In this document: positions 1 to 9,557 of the stretch, piece after piece
Layout: each line of letters opens with the position of its first letter
Position numbering within the stretch: position 1 is the first letter of the stretch
Assembly (NCBI GenBank): GCA_947503115.1
Contig: CANNCS010000003.1
Location: 1 to 64,000 of the forward strand
Length of the DNA: 64,000 nt
Reading direction: 5' to 3'
Source: an uncultured Marivita sp.
GTDB lineage: Bacteria; Pseudomonadota; Alphaproteobacteria; Rhodobacterales; Rhodobacteraceae
Made by a program: the position numbers and the translations under genes
The notes under the pieces: generated by a model
What the model was told of the DNA's origin: nothing
Databases searched by the model: none
Seen by the model: only the letters and a program-made list of their open reading frames with translations

Positions 1-194
1 CGCCCTACCGGACGTCATCACGTCAATCGGAACCAGAGATTGGGCGAAAGTGGGTCAATGATCGCAGCCCTTGGTATTATAGGACGTCGCATCGCGCGGG
101 GCGAGACCGAATTCTTCAGAACCGTCACTGGTCAGAACCGTCACTGGATTGGGTCCGGTGCCCATGTCCGGTAATCCGCGGTGGATTTAGCAGC
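1..194. other. unassigned edge region with a 16-bp tandem duplication
   Basis: No gene can be assigned here. Frame 1 of the plus strand is open from the window edge to a stop at 172-174 (57 codons), but it has no recognisable motif. A 16-bp unit (TCAGAACCGTCACTGG) is repeated exactly in tandem at 116-131 and 132-147. Because 16 is not a multiple of three, the duplication would shift any reading frame crossing it, so the region may be the decayed end of a gene outside the window. Confidence 0.3.
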
Positions 195-371
195 TTAACG
201 GTCGCGGTCGGGGGCGTTGAGTGAAGGAACCGGCGGCAACGGTAACGTATCCACATTGGGGATCGATGGGAACTTCACCGGGTAGGCAAGTGCCACACGC
301 GGCACAAAGGCCCAGGCAATGATTGTGAGCAAAGCGGCAAACCACGCAATTCGGTTAAGGTAGGTCGTCAT
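195..371 (-). CDS. small secreted or membrane-anchored protein, unknown function
   Basis: A 58-residue protein starting at the ATG of 369-371, which is preceded by an AAAGGGA ribosome binding site. A longer upstream reading to 509 lacks such a site and would overlap the GST promoter. Residues 1-30 form a typical signal peptide: a short basic start, a hydrophobic core and a VALA-YP cleavage-like site. The remaining 28 residues are proline rich and end in charged residues. I do not recognise a family. It is divergent from the GST gene, with about 160 bp between the two starts. Confidence 0.5.
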   Translation of the reverse strand: MTTYLNRIAWFAALLTIIAWAFVPRVALAYPVKFPSIPNVDTLPLPPVPSLNAPDRDR

Positions 372-528
372 CAATATCCCTTTCGCGTCAAATCTGCTGA
401 TCGCTTGCAGTTTATGTGCCAACATTCTGTCGCACGCCCGTAAAGACGGGGTTAAGCTGATCGCTTTTTCACGTCGACGCGCCGCTTTCGCATCGTTGCG
501 GGTTCCCACTTCGCGCTACACCCACAAC

Positions 529-1224
529 ATGAGCTATGTGTTGCACTACGCCCCTGACAACGCCTCGCTGGTCGTCCGACTGGTGCTGGAAGAGCTGCGC
601 CAGCCCTACCGCATCGCGCTGGTGGATCGCAGCGTTTCGGCTCAGCACGGCGCCGCGTTCAAACACCTGAACCCGGTGGGCCGTATCCCGGCTTTGGAAA
701 CACCTGATGGTCCACTCTTTGAAACTGCCGCGATCTGCCTTTGGCTGGCCGATCGCCACCGGGATGTCTTGGTTTTATCACCCGAACTAACTGATCCGGC
801 GCGGGGGGCGTTTCTAAGTTGGGTGTTCTATCTTTCGAACACAGTTCACGCAGAGATGCGCAACTTGTTCTATCCATCGCAGATCGCCGGCCCAGACCAA
901 ACGCAACAGTCTGTGCTCAGCCAACAAGTGCGGGCGTCGCTGGCCAAGCATTTCGATCTGTTGGACACTCGGTTCACCCCTTCGGACAAAGCTTTGACGA
1001 TCCGCGAACTCTACCTTGCGGTCTTGTTGCGCTGGCCTGCGCTTTATCCAGTTGACGCTGATCGGAGCTGGTTCGACCTTGCCCGCTGGCCCAATTTGCA
1101 TTCCCTTGCCGAAAGGATCGAGATGCGCGACTCTGTGCAGGCCGCCGCATGCGCCGAAGGGCTGGGGTCAAAACCGTTTTCCAATCCGCAACCAGCTTCG
1201 CCACCTGAAGGGAGCGCGCTTTAA
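529..1224 (+). CDS. glutathione S-transferase family protein
   Basis: A 231-residue cytosolic GST-like protein. The N-terminal 75 residues form a thioredoxin-fold domain, with NPVGRIPAL (cis-proline region) and ETAAICLWL, the Glu/Thr pair that usually binds the gamma-glutamyl part of glutathione. The rest is an alpha-helical C-terminal domain. I start at the ATG of 529 (MSYVLHYAP) because the GST fold begins there; the open frame extends to 496. The stop is two bases before sdaA and the two probably form one transcript. The substrate is unknown. Roseobacters carry many GST paralogues used in detoxification or aromatic catabolism. Confidence 0.8.
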   Translation: MSYVLHYAPDNASLVVRLVLEELRQPYRIALVDRSVSAQHGAAFKHLNPVGRIPALETPDGPLFETAAICLWLADRHRDVLVLSPELTDPARGAFLSWVFYLSNTVHAEMRNLFYPSQIAGPDQTQQSVLSQQVRASLAKHFDLLDTRFTPSDKALTIRELYLAVLLRWPALYPVDADRSWFDLARWPNLHSLAERIEMRDSVQAAACAEGLGSKPFSNPQPASPPEGSAL

Positions 1225-1226
1225 CC

Positions 1227-2600
1227 ATGTTTTTGTCTGTCTTCGACATGTTCAAGGTCGGGATTGGCCCGTCCTCCTCTCACACGATGGGTCCGATGGT
1301 CGCCGCCGCACGGTTCCTTGACGGGTTGCGCAAAGCACCGTTTTCAGTGGCAGGCGTGAAGGCGTCCCTACACGGCTCTTTGGCCTTCACTGGGGTGGGC
1401 CACGCCACCGACCGCGCCACCATCCTTGGCCTCGCCGGGTTTGTCCCCGAAAGCTATGATCGTAAAAAAGCGGACGCCGCAATGGCCCAGATCAAGGCCA
1501 CCAAAACCGTCACACCGGACGGGTTACCCGCGCTGCGATTTGATCCTGAGACCGATTTGAACTTCGATTTCGGTCCCAACCTACCCGGCCACGCCAATGG
1601 CATGATCCTAAGTGCGACCGACCCGCAAGGCGACGTCATCCAACAAGAGACCTACTATTCCATCGGTGGCGGGTTTGTGATGACCCAAGCCGAACTGGAC
1701 GCAGGCAAGGACACGGACGAAGGCGCACCTGTGCCCTACCCGTTCAAATCCGCAGCCGAAATGCTGGAGATGGCCGCAATCTCTGGCCTCAGCATCGCCG
1801 AGATGAAACGCGCCAATGAGCTGTCCCGCCGGTCTGTCACAGATCTCGACAGTGGTATGCGCCGCCTTTGGCAGGTGATGAACGATTGCATCGACCGCGG
1901 TCTCGAGAATGACGGCATCCTGCCGGGTGGGCTAAGCGTCAAACGCCGTGCCAAGGCTATCCATGAAAAACTGTTGGCGGAACGCGGCATGAACCTGACC
2001 GCACCACATACGATCAACGACTGGATGAGCGTCTATGCGATGGCGGTGAACGAGGAAAACGCCGCCGGGGGGCAGGTTGTGACCGCGCCAACCAATGGGG
2101 CCGCAGGCGTGGTACCCGCCACGATCCGTTACTACCTCGACCATGTGCCGGGGGCGACCGCCAGCAGAGTGCCGGAATTTCTGCTGACCGCAGCCGCCAT
2201 CGGGGGACTGGTAAAGTTCAATGCGTCGATCAGCGGAGCCGAAGCCGGGTGTCAGGCCGAGGTTGGCAGCGCCAGCGCGATGGCCGCCGCCGGACTGTGT
2301 GCCGTTATGGGCGGCACAGCAATGCAGATCGAAAACGCCGCTGAAATTGCGCTGGAACATCACCTTGGGATGACCTGTGATCCGGTCAAGGGATTGGTGC
2401 AGGTGCCTTGTATCGAACGCAACGGGTTGGGGGCAATCAAGGCCGTCAGCGCAGCAAGCCTCGCCCTGCGCGGCGACGGTACCCATTTCGTGCCGCTTGA
2501 TTCGGCAATTGAGACCATGCGGCAGACCGGTGCGGACATGCATGAGAAGTACAAAGAAACCTCGTTGGGCGGGTTGGCGGTCAACATTCCAAACTGCTAA
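1227..2600 (+). CDS. sdaA: L-serine ammonia-lyase (iron-sulfur, single-chain)
   Basis: A 457-residue L-serine dehydratase that deaminates L-serine to pyruvate and ammonia in the cytoplasm. The N-terminal beta domain contains [11 protein letters not shown] (residues 14-24), and the C-terminal alpha domain carries the catalytic cluster. Cysteines at 342 (SGAEAGC), 384 (MTC) and 395 (VPC) match the three 4Fe-4S ligands of the bacterial type-II enzymes in order and spacing. The two domains are fused, as in SdaA/SdaB of gamma- and alphaproteobacteria. A GGGAG ribosome binding site lies within the end of the GST gene. It feeds serine carbon into central metabolism. Identification is firm. Confidence 0.95.
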   Translation: MFLSVFDMFKVGIGPSSSHTMGPMVAAARFLDGLRKAPFSVAGVKASLHGSLAFTGVGHATDRATILGLAGFVPESYDRKKADAAMAQIKATKTVTPDGLPALRFDPETDLNFDFGPNLPGHANGMILSATDPQGDVIQQETYYSIGGGFVMTQAELDAGKDTDEGAPVPYPFKSAAEMLEMAAISGLSIAEMKRANELSRRSVTDLDSGMRRLWQVMNDCIDRGLENDGILPGGLSVKRRAKAIHEKLLAERGMNLTAPHTINDWMSVYAMAVNEENAAGGQVVTAPTNGAAGVVPATIRYYLDHVPGATASRVPEFLLTAAAIGGLVKFNASISGAEAGCQAEVGSASAMAAAGLCAVMGGTAMQIENAAEIALEHHLGMTCDPVKGLVQVPCIERNGLGAIKAVSAASLALRGDGTHFVPLDSAIETMRQTGADMHEKYKETSLGGLAVNIPNC

Positions 2601-2699
2601 ATCCGGTGCAACTGCCTGAAAGCGAGCGACTTTTGGCTGTGACTCACGGACCAAAAGGAGAGCGTTGACAGGCCAACTCAACCAAGAGTAGCGTTCCGT

Positions 2700-3644
2700 A
2701 TGACACAAGACCGCCCCACCCTTGGAGTCGCGCTCATGCTGGGTTTCTGCGTCGTGGCTCCGATGGGGGACGCGCTTGCCAAAATCCTGTCGGACAAAGT
2801 GGCTCTTGGGCAGTTGTTGCTGGTGCGCTTCGGCATTCAGGCGCTGGTGTTGATCCCGATTATCGCGCTCACAGGGCGGGTCTGGCGAATGTCGGGCCGC
2901 GTGCTGTCTTTGACCTTCCTTCGGACATTGATGCACATCGTCGGGATCGGAACGATGGTGTCTGCGCTTTATTACTTGCCGCTGGCGGACGCGATCGCGA
3001 TCGCCTTTGTGATGCCGTTCATCATGCTTCTTCTTGGCCACTATGTTCTGGGGGAAGAGGTTGGGATGCGCCGAATGGTGGCCTGCGCAGTTGGCTTTCT
3101 TGGTACGTTGTTTGTCATACAGCCGTCCTTCCAAGAGGTTGGCTGGCCTGCCCTTCTGCCTTTGGCTGTGGCGATCAATTTTGCGCTGTTCATGTTGTTG
3201 ACCCGCAAAATCGCCAAGGAAACGGACCCAATCGGGCTTCAGGCTGTATCTGGTGCGATGGCGGTTGCGCTGATGGCACCCGTGATTTTTCTGGTCCCGG
3301 ACAGCGCACTGCCGATCCTTGCATGGGATGATCTTCTGCCCGTAAGCACATGGACGCTTCTGGTCGCCATCGGCCTGTCGGGGACACTCGCGCACCTTCT
3401 GATGACGTGGTCGCTGCGATATGCGCCGTCCGCCACATTGGCGCCGATGCAGTACCTTGAAATCCCGATTGCGACGATCATCGGCTTTGCTGTTTTCGGA
3501 GACTTGCCCGACACTATGGCGTCGGTCGGTATCGCGATCATCGTAGCCTCAGGGCTTTATATTGTGTTCAGAGAGCAGGCCATCGGCCGTCGGACCGCAT
3601 CAGCGCCTGTTCCAGACCACGCCGTTCAGACACCGGCAGAATAA
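2700..3644 (+). CDS. EamA/DMT-superfamily metabolite exporter
   Basis: A 314-residue inner-membrane protein with about ten hydrophobic segments arranged as two EamA repeats (roughly residues 8-140 and 150-290). The tandem repeat and overall length are those of drug/metabolite transporters such as RhaT/YdcZ relatives. The substrate cannot be read from the sequence. It follows sdaA by 99 bp, too far for certain co-transcription, although an amino-acid efflux role would fit the neighbour. Its last 77 bases overlap the end of thiN on the opposite strand, an unusually long convergent overlap in which both proteins look full length. Confidence 0.8.
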   Translation: MTQDRPTLGVALMLGFCVVAPMGDALAKILSDKVALGQLLLVRFGIQALVLIPIIALTGRVWRMSGRVLSLTFLRTLMHIVGIGTMVSALYYLPLADAIAIAFVMPFIMLLLGHYVLGEEVGMRRMVACAVGFLGTLFVIQPSFQEVGWPALLPLAVAINFALFMLLTRKIAKETDPIGLQAVSGAMAVALMAPVIFLVPDSALPILAWDDLLPVSTWTLLVAIGLSGTLAHLLMTWSLRYAPSATLAPMQYLEIPIATIIGFAVFGDLPDTMASVGIAIIVASGLYIVFREQAIGRRTASAPVPDHAVQTPAE

Positions 3645-4251
3645 CCAGCAGACCCGGCCCATACACCGTCAACGATACTGGCCCATCGGCACGGTTCGAT
3701 GTGCCAACACGCGCCCCGGGCGAAAGCTCTAACCCGTCGATGGGCCAATGCAATCCAGTCGATGCCCCCATCACCGAGCGCATCGGGAAAAGCGACACAC
3801 GAGTACCCGGCGACACTGGTAATGTGATCTGCGGCGGCAAATGCGCAACCACGTCTTTTTCCCCCACCAGAACGACGGCGCGGTCACTATGGCGCGCGAG
3901 AACGGTCATGACCGCAAGCAAGTGATCCACCTGCCCCCCTAAAAAGCCGATGCCAATAATCAGCGGCGCCGATATTGACCGCAATGCTTTGTCGAAATCG
4001 GTGCTGTCCTGTTCCGAGATCAAATGCACAGATTGTGACGGAATCGCGGCACGCGTTGCCTCTGATACCGAATCGAGATCACCAATCAGTGCGTCTGGCA
4101 GACGGCCTACAGAGCGCAGCCAATCCGCTCCACTGTCGGCGGCAACGACCGTCTTGACCTCGTCCAATAAGGATAAAAGCTGCGCATTGTCGCCATGCGC
4201 GCCACCAACAAGCAGGATTGGTTCCTGCGCAGAAACGATTATGTCATTCAT
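3568..4251 (-). CDS. thiN: thiamine pyrophosphokinase
   Basis: A 227-residue enzyme that pyrophosphorylates thiamine with ATP to give thiamine diphosphate. It shows ADSGADWL and IGDLDSVS (the conserved GDxDS block that binds Mg-ATP), followed by QDSTDFDKAL and the GGQVDHLLA block typical of TPK catalytic domains. The C-terminal 90 residues form the beta-rich thiamine-binding domain. No THI-box riboswitch is visible upstream. The start at 4251 is 56 bp from the divergent acidic-protein reading frame. The 3' end overlaps the EamA gene. Confidence 0.88.
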   Translation of the reverse strand: MNDIIVSAQEPILLVGGAHGDNAQLLSLLDEVKTVVAADSGADWLRSVGRLPDALIGDLDSVSEATRAAIPSQSVHLISEQDSTDFDKALRSISAPLIIGIGFLGGQVDHLLAVMTVLARHSDRAVVLVGEKDVVAHLPPQITLPVSPGTRVSLFPMRSVMGASTGLHWPIDGLELSPGARVGTSNRADGPVSLTVYGPGLLVILPVSERRGLEQALMRSDGRWPAL

Positions 4252-4390
4252 GGCCGATTAATGACGTTCTGGGAAACAGATCACAATCCGGACATGAAAT
4301 GATACCGTGAGCGGCACAGATTCGATGCGCTTTGGTCTTGGTAAACATGTTAGCAAGTCTTTCGCAGAAGTTTGGAAAGCGGGTGATGTT

Positions 4391-6721
4391 ATGGTGAGTT
4401 CGAACAAGATACTCACGGTATCCTACGGGACCTTCTCATGTACACTCGAAGGATTCGACCAATCCTTCGACACGATGAAGGCGATCTCGGAGTATTTTCG
4501 CGATCTCGCTCAGGATGACCGATATTTTGGTGCAGAACCTCCGACGCCCGACGCGGAAATGTTGGCCCGGATCGCGGAGCGAGAAATCGCACGCAGGGTC
4601 GAAGCCCGCTTTGAGAAAGGTAATCTGGTTCTGCGTCCCAGTGATGATGCCGAGCCGCCGCGAGGGGATGTCGCGCCGCACTCATCTAGGGACGCAGCCC
4701 CCGAGGGCGCGACAGCTGGCGTGGCTGCCACTGCACTGGCTGTCGCGGCCCGATCGGCAGAGGCGCAGCCCCTTGTCGCCTCCCCATCGACTGATGAGGA
4801 CGAAGTCGAAACAGCTGATCTGGACCTGAGCGATCTCGACATCTCAGATGAGACCGAAGCAGAGGAAATGCCTATCGACATCTCGGATGTCGATCTGTCC
4901 GACATATCGGTCGAAACTGCCGACGCTGATGTGATCGCATCACATGATGACGATGTTTTCGGAGCAAGCGAGTACGATGATGCAGACTCGAGCATCGACG
5001 ACCTAATCGCCGAACAAGAAGAGCTTGCAGATCACCGCGCCATTGCAGCTGTCGACGTTTCCGAAGCAGAGATCGTCGCCGAACCCACCCCGGTTGTCAC
5101 TGACTCGGTTGCCGACAAACTTCAACGCATTCGCGCTGTCGTCGCATCCAAGACGCAAGCTGCACCTGAATACATCGAAGACGAACACGCCATGTCTGGC
5201 CCCGATGGCGATGGCAATGACGAAAACGATGCCATCGACACCGAAGAATTCTCCGCGCTCGATGACAACCTTTTCACCGACACGATTGCCGCAGTCATTG
5301 CCGACCAGCTCGACTCCAACGAAGACGAGGATGACGACCCGCTTTTGCCGGAGATGTCTTTCGCCGATGACGAAGACGCGTCAGCCGCCGTCACCAAGGT
5401 CGAAACCGAAAAAGACACCCAGAGCGAACTTGAAATCCTCCGCGCCAAAATCGCGGAGCTGGAAGCACAAGCCGCAGCGGCCAAGGCGACCGAAACCATC
5501 GACGACGATGAGGACCAAGACACTCTTGAGTTCGTTGGCTTGAATGACGACGACGATGAGGATGATACCCTCGACCTATTGCCAGACGACGAAGACGACG
5601 AAACTGTACTCTTTGCCGATGACGAAGAAGACACTGACGCGCCGTTCGTCCTCCAAGATGCCGTGGCCGATGACGACGAAGAAGACGAGGCACCACAACC
5701 AATCGTCGCCCGCGTGACCAAAGCCAAGCGCGCCGACGTCGAAGCTGCGCTCGCTTCCGGCCAGATCGAAGAGTACGAGGACGAAGACGAGGACGCACCT
5801 CTTGCCGTGGTCGAACCTGTACCCGGTCTCGAAGACAGCTCTCTGACTCCTGAGCAAGAGGCAGAATTGGCCCGCGAACTGGCCGATCTGCACGCTGAAA
5901 TCGACGAAGACGACGACTGGAACATCGACGAAGACGATGAGGATGCGATCCTGTCCGAGGCAGACGCAGAGGAAGCAAGCGCTAACATCCGCAAAGCGGT
6001 TAAACTGACCAGCCCTGCGCGCGCGATGCTGACTGATACATCCATCGAGGAAGATACCGAATCCGTCGAACGTCTGGTGGGCAAAACTGACACCGAGATG
6101 GAAGAGCCCGAAGGCAACCGTCGCCGCAGTGCCATTGCCCATCTGCGCGCCGCTGTTGCAGCAACCAAGGCCGACCGCATCCTTGGCTTCGGAAAGAAAA
6201 CCGTTGATGAGGAAGAGCCGTATCGCGAGGACCTCGCCGATGCGGTACGCCCGCGCCGCCCTAAAATTTCTGAAACCCGCTCCGCCCGCCCCGCCCCCGT
6301 ACGCCCGGCGCCGCTCAAGCTGGTTGCAGAACAACGGATCGACGTCGAGGCCATCAAAGAGGCCGCACCCGTCCGCCCCCGCCGTGTGATGCGCAATGTC
6401 GAAGTTGTCGAGACCGCCGATACGACGGGCACTGACACGGGCTTTGTCGAATTCGCCGAAAGCCAGGGCGCACACACTCTGCCCGAACTGCTAGAAGCAG
6501 CGGCGTCGTACATGTCGTTTGTGGAAGGCCGCGACCAGTTTTCGCGCCCGCAATTGATGACCAAGCTGCTTCAGGCTGAAGGCGAAGCAAGCTCGCGCGA
6601 AGAACGTCTCCGCAGCTTTGGCCAGCTTCTGCGCGAAGGCAAGATCGAGAAAAAGGGCGGTGGCCGCTTTGCCGCCTCTGACAATATCGGCTTCAAACCG
6701 GACGCCCGCGCCGCGGGTTGA
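4391..6721 (+). CDS. highly acidic conserved protein of unknown function
   Basis: A 776-residue protein with three parts. Residues 1-75 are a conserved-looking module (MVSSNKILTVSYGTFSC followed by a dynamin-like FDTMKAI segment and PPTPDAEML). About 500 residues are dominated by Asp and Glu, including many runs such as DDDDEDD, with one predicted coiled coil near IAELEAQAAAAKA. A basic linker and an ordered C-terminal helical module end in the last 80 residues (LPELLEAAASYMSFVEGRD onward). I recall the N- and C-terminal blocks as shared by Rhodobacterales homologues, some annotated without support as CheA. There are no catalytic motifs. In-frame alternative starts are GTG 4307 and ATG 4325; none has a strong ribosome binding site. 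It is monocistronic, ending at a strong terminator. Confidence 0.65.
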   Translation: MVSSNKILTVSYGTFSCTLEGFDQSFDTMKAISEYFRDLAQDDRYFGAEPPTPDAEMLARIAEREIARRVEARFEKGNLVLRPSDDAEPPRGDVAPHSSRDAAPEGATAGVAATALAVAARSAEAQPLVASPSTDEDEVETADLDLSDLDISDETEAEEMPIDISDVDLSDISVETADADVIASHDDDVFGASEYDDADSSIDDLIAEQEELADHRAIAAVDVSEAEIVAEPTPVVTDSVADKLQRIRAVVASKTQAAPEYIEDEHAMSGPDGDGNDENDAIDTEEFSALDDNLFTDTIAAVIADQLDSNEDEDDDPLLPEMSFADDEDASAAVTKVETEKDTQSELEILRAKIAELEAQAAAAKATETIDDDEDQDTLEFVGLNDDDDEDDTLDLLPDDEDDETVLFADDEEDTDAPFVLQDAVADDDEEDEAPQPIVARVTKAKRADVEAALASGQIEEYEDEDEDAPLAVVEPVPGLEDSSLTPEQEAELARELADLHAEIDEDDDWNIDEDDEDAILSEADAEEASANIRKAVKLTSPARAMLTDTSIEEDTESVERLVGKTDTEMEEPEGNRRRSAIAHLRAAVAATKADRILGFGKKTVDEEEPYREDLADAVRPRRPKISETRSARPAPVRPAPLKLVAEQRIDVEAIKEAAPVRPRRVMRNVEVVETADTTGTDTGFVEFAESQGAHTLPELLEAAASYMSFVEGRDQFSRPQLMTKLLQAEGEASSREERLRSFGQLLREGKIEKKGGGRFAASDNIGFKPDARAAG

Positions 6722-6744
6722 CCTAGATTACACCTCACATGAAA

Positions 6745-6770
6745 AAGGCCGGACATTCCTGTCCGGCCTT
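6745..6770. terminator. bidirectional intrinsic terminator
   Basis: A perfect 10-bp GC-rich stem (AAGGCCGGAC / GTCCGGCCTT) with a 6-nt loop sits between two convergent genes. It is flanked by A and T runs on opposite sides, so it can end transcription of the acidic-protein gene on the plus strand and of the purA-DUF2842 operon on the minus strand. Confidence 0.85.
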
Positions 6771-6794
6771 ATTTCGTTATGGACGTGCAAATGC

Positions 6795-7016
6795 CTAATC
6801 CTTGGCATCAGGGTCCGGCTGACCGATCCCCTTGAAAACAAACTTGAACGGCACCGCCCAAAGTATCCCCAGAACGACATAGACCAAAAGCTCTACCAGA
6901 AAGGATGGCCGCCCCAGCCAGTTGAGCACCGTAACGCAGGCGATCACATAGGCGGGCATACCCACCAGCAGGATAACCAACGCCCACCGTTTCCTGGCTT
7001 TGTAGCTCAGCGCCAT
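6795..7016 (-). CDS. DUF2842 small membrane protein
   Basis: A 73-residue inner-membrane protein with two hydrophobic helices (about residues 11-33 and 40-60), starting with a basic MALSYKARKR segment. Length and composition match DUF2842, a small alphaproteobacterial family without a known role. A near-perfect Shine-Dalgarno (AAAGGAGG) precedes the ATG. The gene begins 17 bp after purA and shares its transcript. Confidence 0.75.
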   Translation of the reverse strand: MALSYKARKRWALVILLVGMPAYVIACVTVLNWLGRPSFLVELLVYVVLGILWAVPFKFVFKGIGQPDPDAKD

Positions 7017-7032
7017 TTGCGCCTCCTTTCGA

Positions 7033-8328
7033 TCAATCCGCGAACGGATCGGTCACGAGGATCGTGTCTTCCCGCTCGGGTGATGTGGAAAGTAGCGCGA
7101 CCGGACACTCGATCAATTCCTCGATACGGCGGACGTACTTGATCGCTTCAGCAGGCAGATCGACCCAGGATCGCGCTCCTTCGGTCGATTGTGACCACCC
7201 CGGCATTTCCTCGTAGATCGGCGTACAACGCGCCTGCTCTTCGGCGGCGGTCGGTAGATAGTCATAGCGCTGACCGTCCAGTTCATACCCAACGCAGATC
7301 TTCAATGTCTCGAACCCGTCCAGCACGTCCAGCTTGGTCAGAGAGATACCGTTCACGCCGCTCGTCGCACAGGTCTGGCGCACAAGGCAGGCATCGAACC
7401 AGCCGCAGCGCCGTTTGCGCCCGGTGGTGGTGCCAAACTCGTGTCCGCGCTCACCAAGTCGCTGACCGTCGTCGTCGTCCAATTCGGTCGGGAACGGGCC
7501 CTCGCCCACTCGCGTCGTATAGGCTTTGACAATCCCAAGCACGTAATCGATCGCACCCGGCCCAAGGCCGACCCCAGTCGCAGCTTGCCCGGCGATCACG
7601 TTGGACGAGGTCACAAACGGATAGGTGCCAAAGTCGATATCCAAAAGCGCACCTTGTGCACCTTCGAACAGGATCCGCTTGCCCGCTTTGCGCTTCTCAT
7701 TGAGCACCTTCCAAACCGGCGCCGCGAACGGCAGGATCTCGTCAGCAATTTCGGACAGCTGCGCGAGCAGCGCGTCACGATCCACCGGCTCAAACCCAAG
7801 ACCCTTGCGCAACGGATCATGGTGCTGCAACGCCCGGTCGACCCGCGCTTCCAATGTTGCACGATCCGCCAGATCAGCCACCCGCACAGAGCGACGGCCG
7901 ACCTTATCTTCATAAGCCGGGCCGATACCGCGCCCCGTGGTGCCGATTTTGGTGCCCTTGCTGGCCGCTTCTTCGCGCGCCCGATCCAATTCGCCGTGAA
8001 TCGGCAGGATCAGCGGCGTATTCTCGGCGATCATCAATGTCTCTGGTGTGATTTCCACCCCTTGAGCGCGGATCGTCGCGATCTCTTTCATCAGGTGCCA
8101 CGGGTCCAAGACGACGCCGTTACCGATCACCGACAGCTTGCCGCCGCGTACAACACCAGACGGCAACGCATGCAGTTTGTAGACCTTGCCATCGATTACC
8201 AGCGTGTGACCGGCATTGTGCCCCCCTTGAAAGCGGCAGATCACATCCGCGCGCTCCGAAAGCCAATCCACAATCTTGCCTTTGCCCTCGTCGCCCCACT
8301 GGGCTCCCACGACCACCACATTCGCCAT
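7033..8328 (-). CDS. purA: adenylosuccinate synthetase
   Basis: A 431-residue cytosolic enzyme that converts IMP, aspartate and GTP to adenylosuccinate, the first committed AMP step. The N-terminal [11 protein letters not shown] nucleotide loop, [11 protein letters not shown] and [14 protein letters not shown] blocks are all present, as is the C-terminal [12 protein letters not shown] substrate loop. The reading frame extends nine codons upstream to 8355, but the family start [10 protein letters not shown] at 8328 has AAAGG nine bases before it, so I use that start. It is co-transcribed with the downstream DUF2842 gene. Confidence 0.96.
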   Translation of the reverse strand: MANVVVVGAQWGDEGKGKIVDWLSERADVICRFQGGHNAGHTLVIDGKVYKLHALPSGVVRGGKLSVIGNGVVLDPWHLMKEIATIRAQGVEITPETLMIAENTPLILPIHGELDRAREEAASKGTKIGTTGRGIGPAYEDKVGRRSVRVADLADRATLEARVDRALQHHDPLRKGLGFEPVDRDALLAQLSEIADEILPFAAPVWKVLNEKRKAGKRILFEGAQGALLDIDFGTYPFVTSSNVIAGQAATGVGLGPGAIDYVLGIVKAYTTRVGEGPFPTELDDDDGQRLGERGHEFGTTTGRKRRCGWFDACLVRQTCATSGVNGISLTKLDVLDGFETLKICVGYELDGQRYDYLPTAAEEQARCTPIYEEMPGWSQSTEGARSWVDLPAEAIKYVRRIEELIECPVALLSTSPEREDTILVTDPFAD

Positions 8329-8565
8329 GTCTATAGACCTTTGCTGGAGTTCCATCCGTCAAACCCGCGCCCGTATAGTGAACATTCTAGGCGGGGGGAA
8401 CCGGTTTTCCGAACCATCGGCGCGACATTTCACCATTCGTCCCTCGGACAGCTAGGGAAACTGCCCATTTGCCACAGGAACAAGGGCCTAGTGCACAGCC
8501 CTCTGGACAGTCCACACCGCAGTGGGCGATCAAGCCATACCTGCGATGACGAAAGGCGTAAGATC
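8329..8565. other. divergent purA / DUF6524 intergenic region
   Basis: About 240 bp separate the divergent starts of purA and the DUF6524 gene. An AAAGG ribosome binding site precedes the DUF6524 ATG at 8566. I see no clear repeat, hairpin or operator. The long plus-strand reading frame that crosses this stretch is only the antisense of purA. Confidence 0.5.
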
Positions 8566-8961
8566 ATGGGATTCCTTCTGCGTTGGCTGTTCGCCTTTGC
8601 CCTTGTCGCCGCAACCTACAACCCGACGTCCTACAACTTCACCCGGTGGGCGATGGCCAACGGGCAAGAGCAATTGTCGATCACCGTGCTCGCAGGGCTG
8701 GTGCTTCTGGTCGGCTACATCATCTACCTGCGCGCCACGCTGCGCTCCATCGGCGCGTTCGGGATGATCTTGATCCTTGCTCTGGTAGGGGCACTGCTTT
8801 GGGTGGCATTTGATTTTGGCTTGCTCGACTTACAGAACCGCGCCCTGACCGTCTGGATCGGTATTTTCGCGCTGTCACTGGTGCTGGGCATTGGGCTCAG
8901 TTGGTCCATCGTGCGCCGCAAACTCTCGGGTCAAGCCGATGTGGATGATGTCGAGGAATAA
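8566..8961 (+). CDS. DUF6524 membrane protein
   Basis: A 131-residue integral inner-membrane protein with four hydrophobic segments (about residues 2-20, 37-56, 64-85 and 95-115). It ends in an acidic tail after SWSIVRRKLSGQADVDDVEE, a C-terminus I associate with the Rhodobacterales family DUF6524. The start ATG is preceded by GAAAGG. Function is unknown. A copy of a dispersed 21-23 bp element follows its stop directly. Confidence 0.7.
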   Translation: MGFLLRWLFAFALVAATYNPTSYNFTRWAMANGQEQLSITVLAGLVLLVGYIIYLRATLRSIGAFGMILILALVGALLWVAFDFGLLDLQNRALTVWIGIFALSLVLGIGLSWSIVRRKLSGQADVDDVEE

Positions 8962-8965
8962 CAGG

Positions 8966-8986
8966 TTCTTCTTTTTGCAAATATGC
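8966..8986 (-). repeat. dispersed element copy A (variant)
   Basis: On the minus strand this reads GCATATTTGCAAAAAGAAG plus AA. It is one substitution away from the 23-bp element found exactly twice elsewhere in the window (21435-21457 plus, 48234-48256 minus). It lies five bases after the DUF6524 stop. I recall similar hairpin-linked sequences as frequent in Rhodobacteraceae intergenic regions; their function is not established. Confidence 0.6.
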
Positions 8987-9185
8987 AAATGCGGCGTGCC
9001 CCAACAGCGCACGGACGACTAACGCGACCCTGTGAACACGAGCTTTGATCCAAAGCACAGGCCGTAGGGTCTGAGCCACGACAAACACGCACGCGCCCGT
9101 GTGCAATCAGATCACCCATCACGGGTTGCACCACGCCGAACTTGCCCTTAGATACCCCCCATTCACGAAGAGATCCGGGACAGCC

Positions 9186-9557
9186 ATGGAAAACGTCGTT
9201 CTCATCATCCACCTCCTTCTTGCGCTCGCGCTGATCGGCGCTGTTTTGCTGCAGCGCTCTGACGGCGGTGGGCTTGGCGCTATGGGCGGAGGCGGCGGTG
9301 GCGCGGTCAGCACGCGCAGCGCGGCAACAGGCTTGGGCAAATTGACCTGGGTTCTCGCAATCGCGTTTATCTGCACCTCGCTGACCCTGACCGTGATCGC
9401 GGCGCAGAACGCCTCTGGCAGTTCTATCATGGACCGTCTGACCACCGGTGGCGACACATCCGAGGAAACCGGAACAGACACGCTTGACGCGGATGGCCTT
9501 TTGCCGCCGCCGTCGTCGGTCGATCCGAACGCACCGCTTTTGCCGCGCGCCGACTAA
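9186..9557 (+). CDS. secG: preprotein translocase subunit SecG
   Basis: A 123-residue accessory subunit of the SecYEG translocon. Two transmembrane helices (about residues 3-22 and 52-74) flank a glycine-rich cytoplasmic loop (QRSDGGGLGAMGGGGGGA). The tail is low-complexity and ends in PPSSVDPNAPLLPRAD. The start is the ATG at 9186, since the family begins MENVVLIIH; upstream in-frame residues are not SecG-like. Proximity to pyrG is the usual alphaproteobacterial order. Confidence 0.9.
   Translation: MENVVLIIHLLLALALIGAVLLQRSDGGGLGAMGGGGGGAVSTRSAATGLGKLTWVLAIAFICTSLTLTVIAAQNASGSSIMDRLTTGGDTSEETGTDTLDADGLLPPPSSVDPNAPLLPRAD

Noticed and set aside
1932-3395. A 487-residue minus-strand reading frame across sdaA and the EamA gene
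   Set aside because: Basic, low-complexity translation (many His, Arg, Gln) with no domain; it covers two clearly real plus-strand genes.
4252-4390. TPP riboswitch upstream of thiN
   Set aside because: No CTGAGA...ACCTGA-type THI-box elements on the minus strand of this gap.
5122-6564. A 480-residue serine-rich minus-strand reading frame
   Set aside because: It is the antisense shadow of the Asp/Glu-rich gene: GAC/GAA codons read in reverse give serine and valine runs. It has no motif or ribosome binding site.
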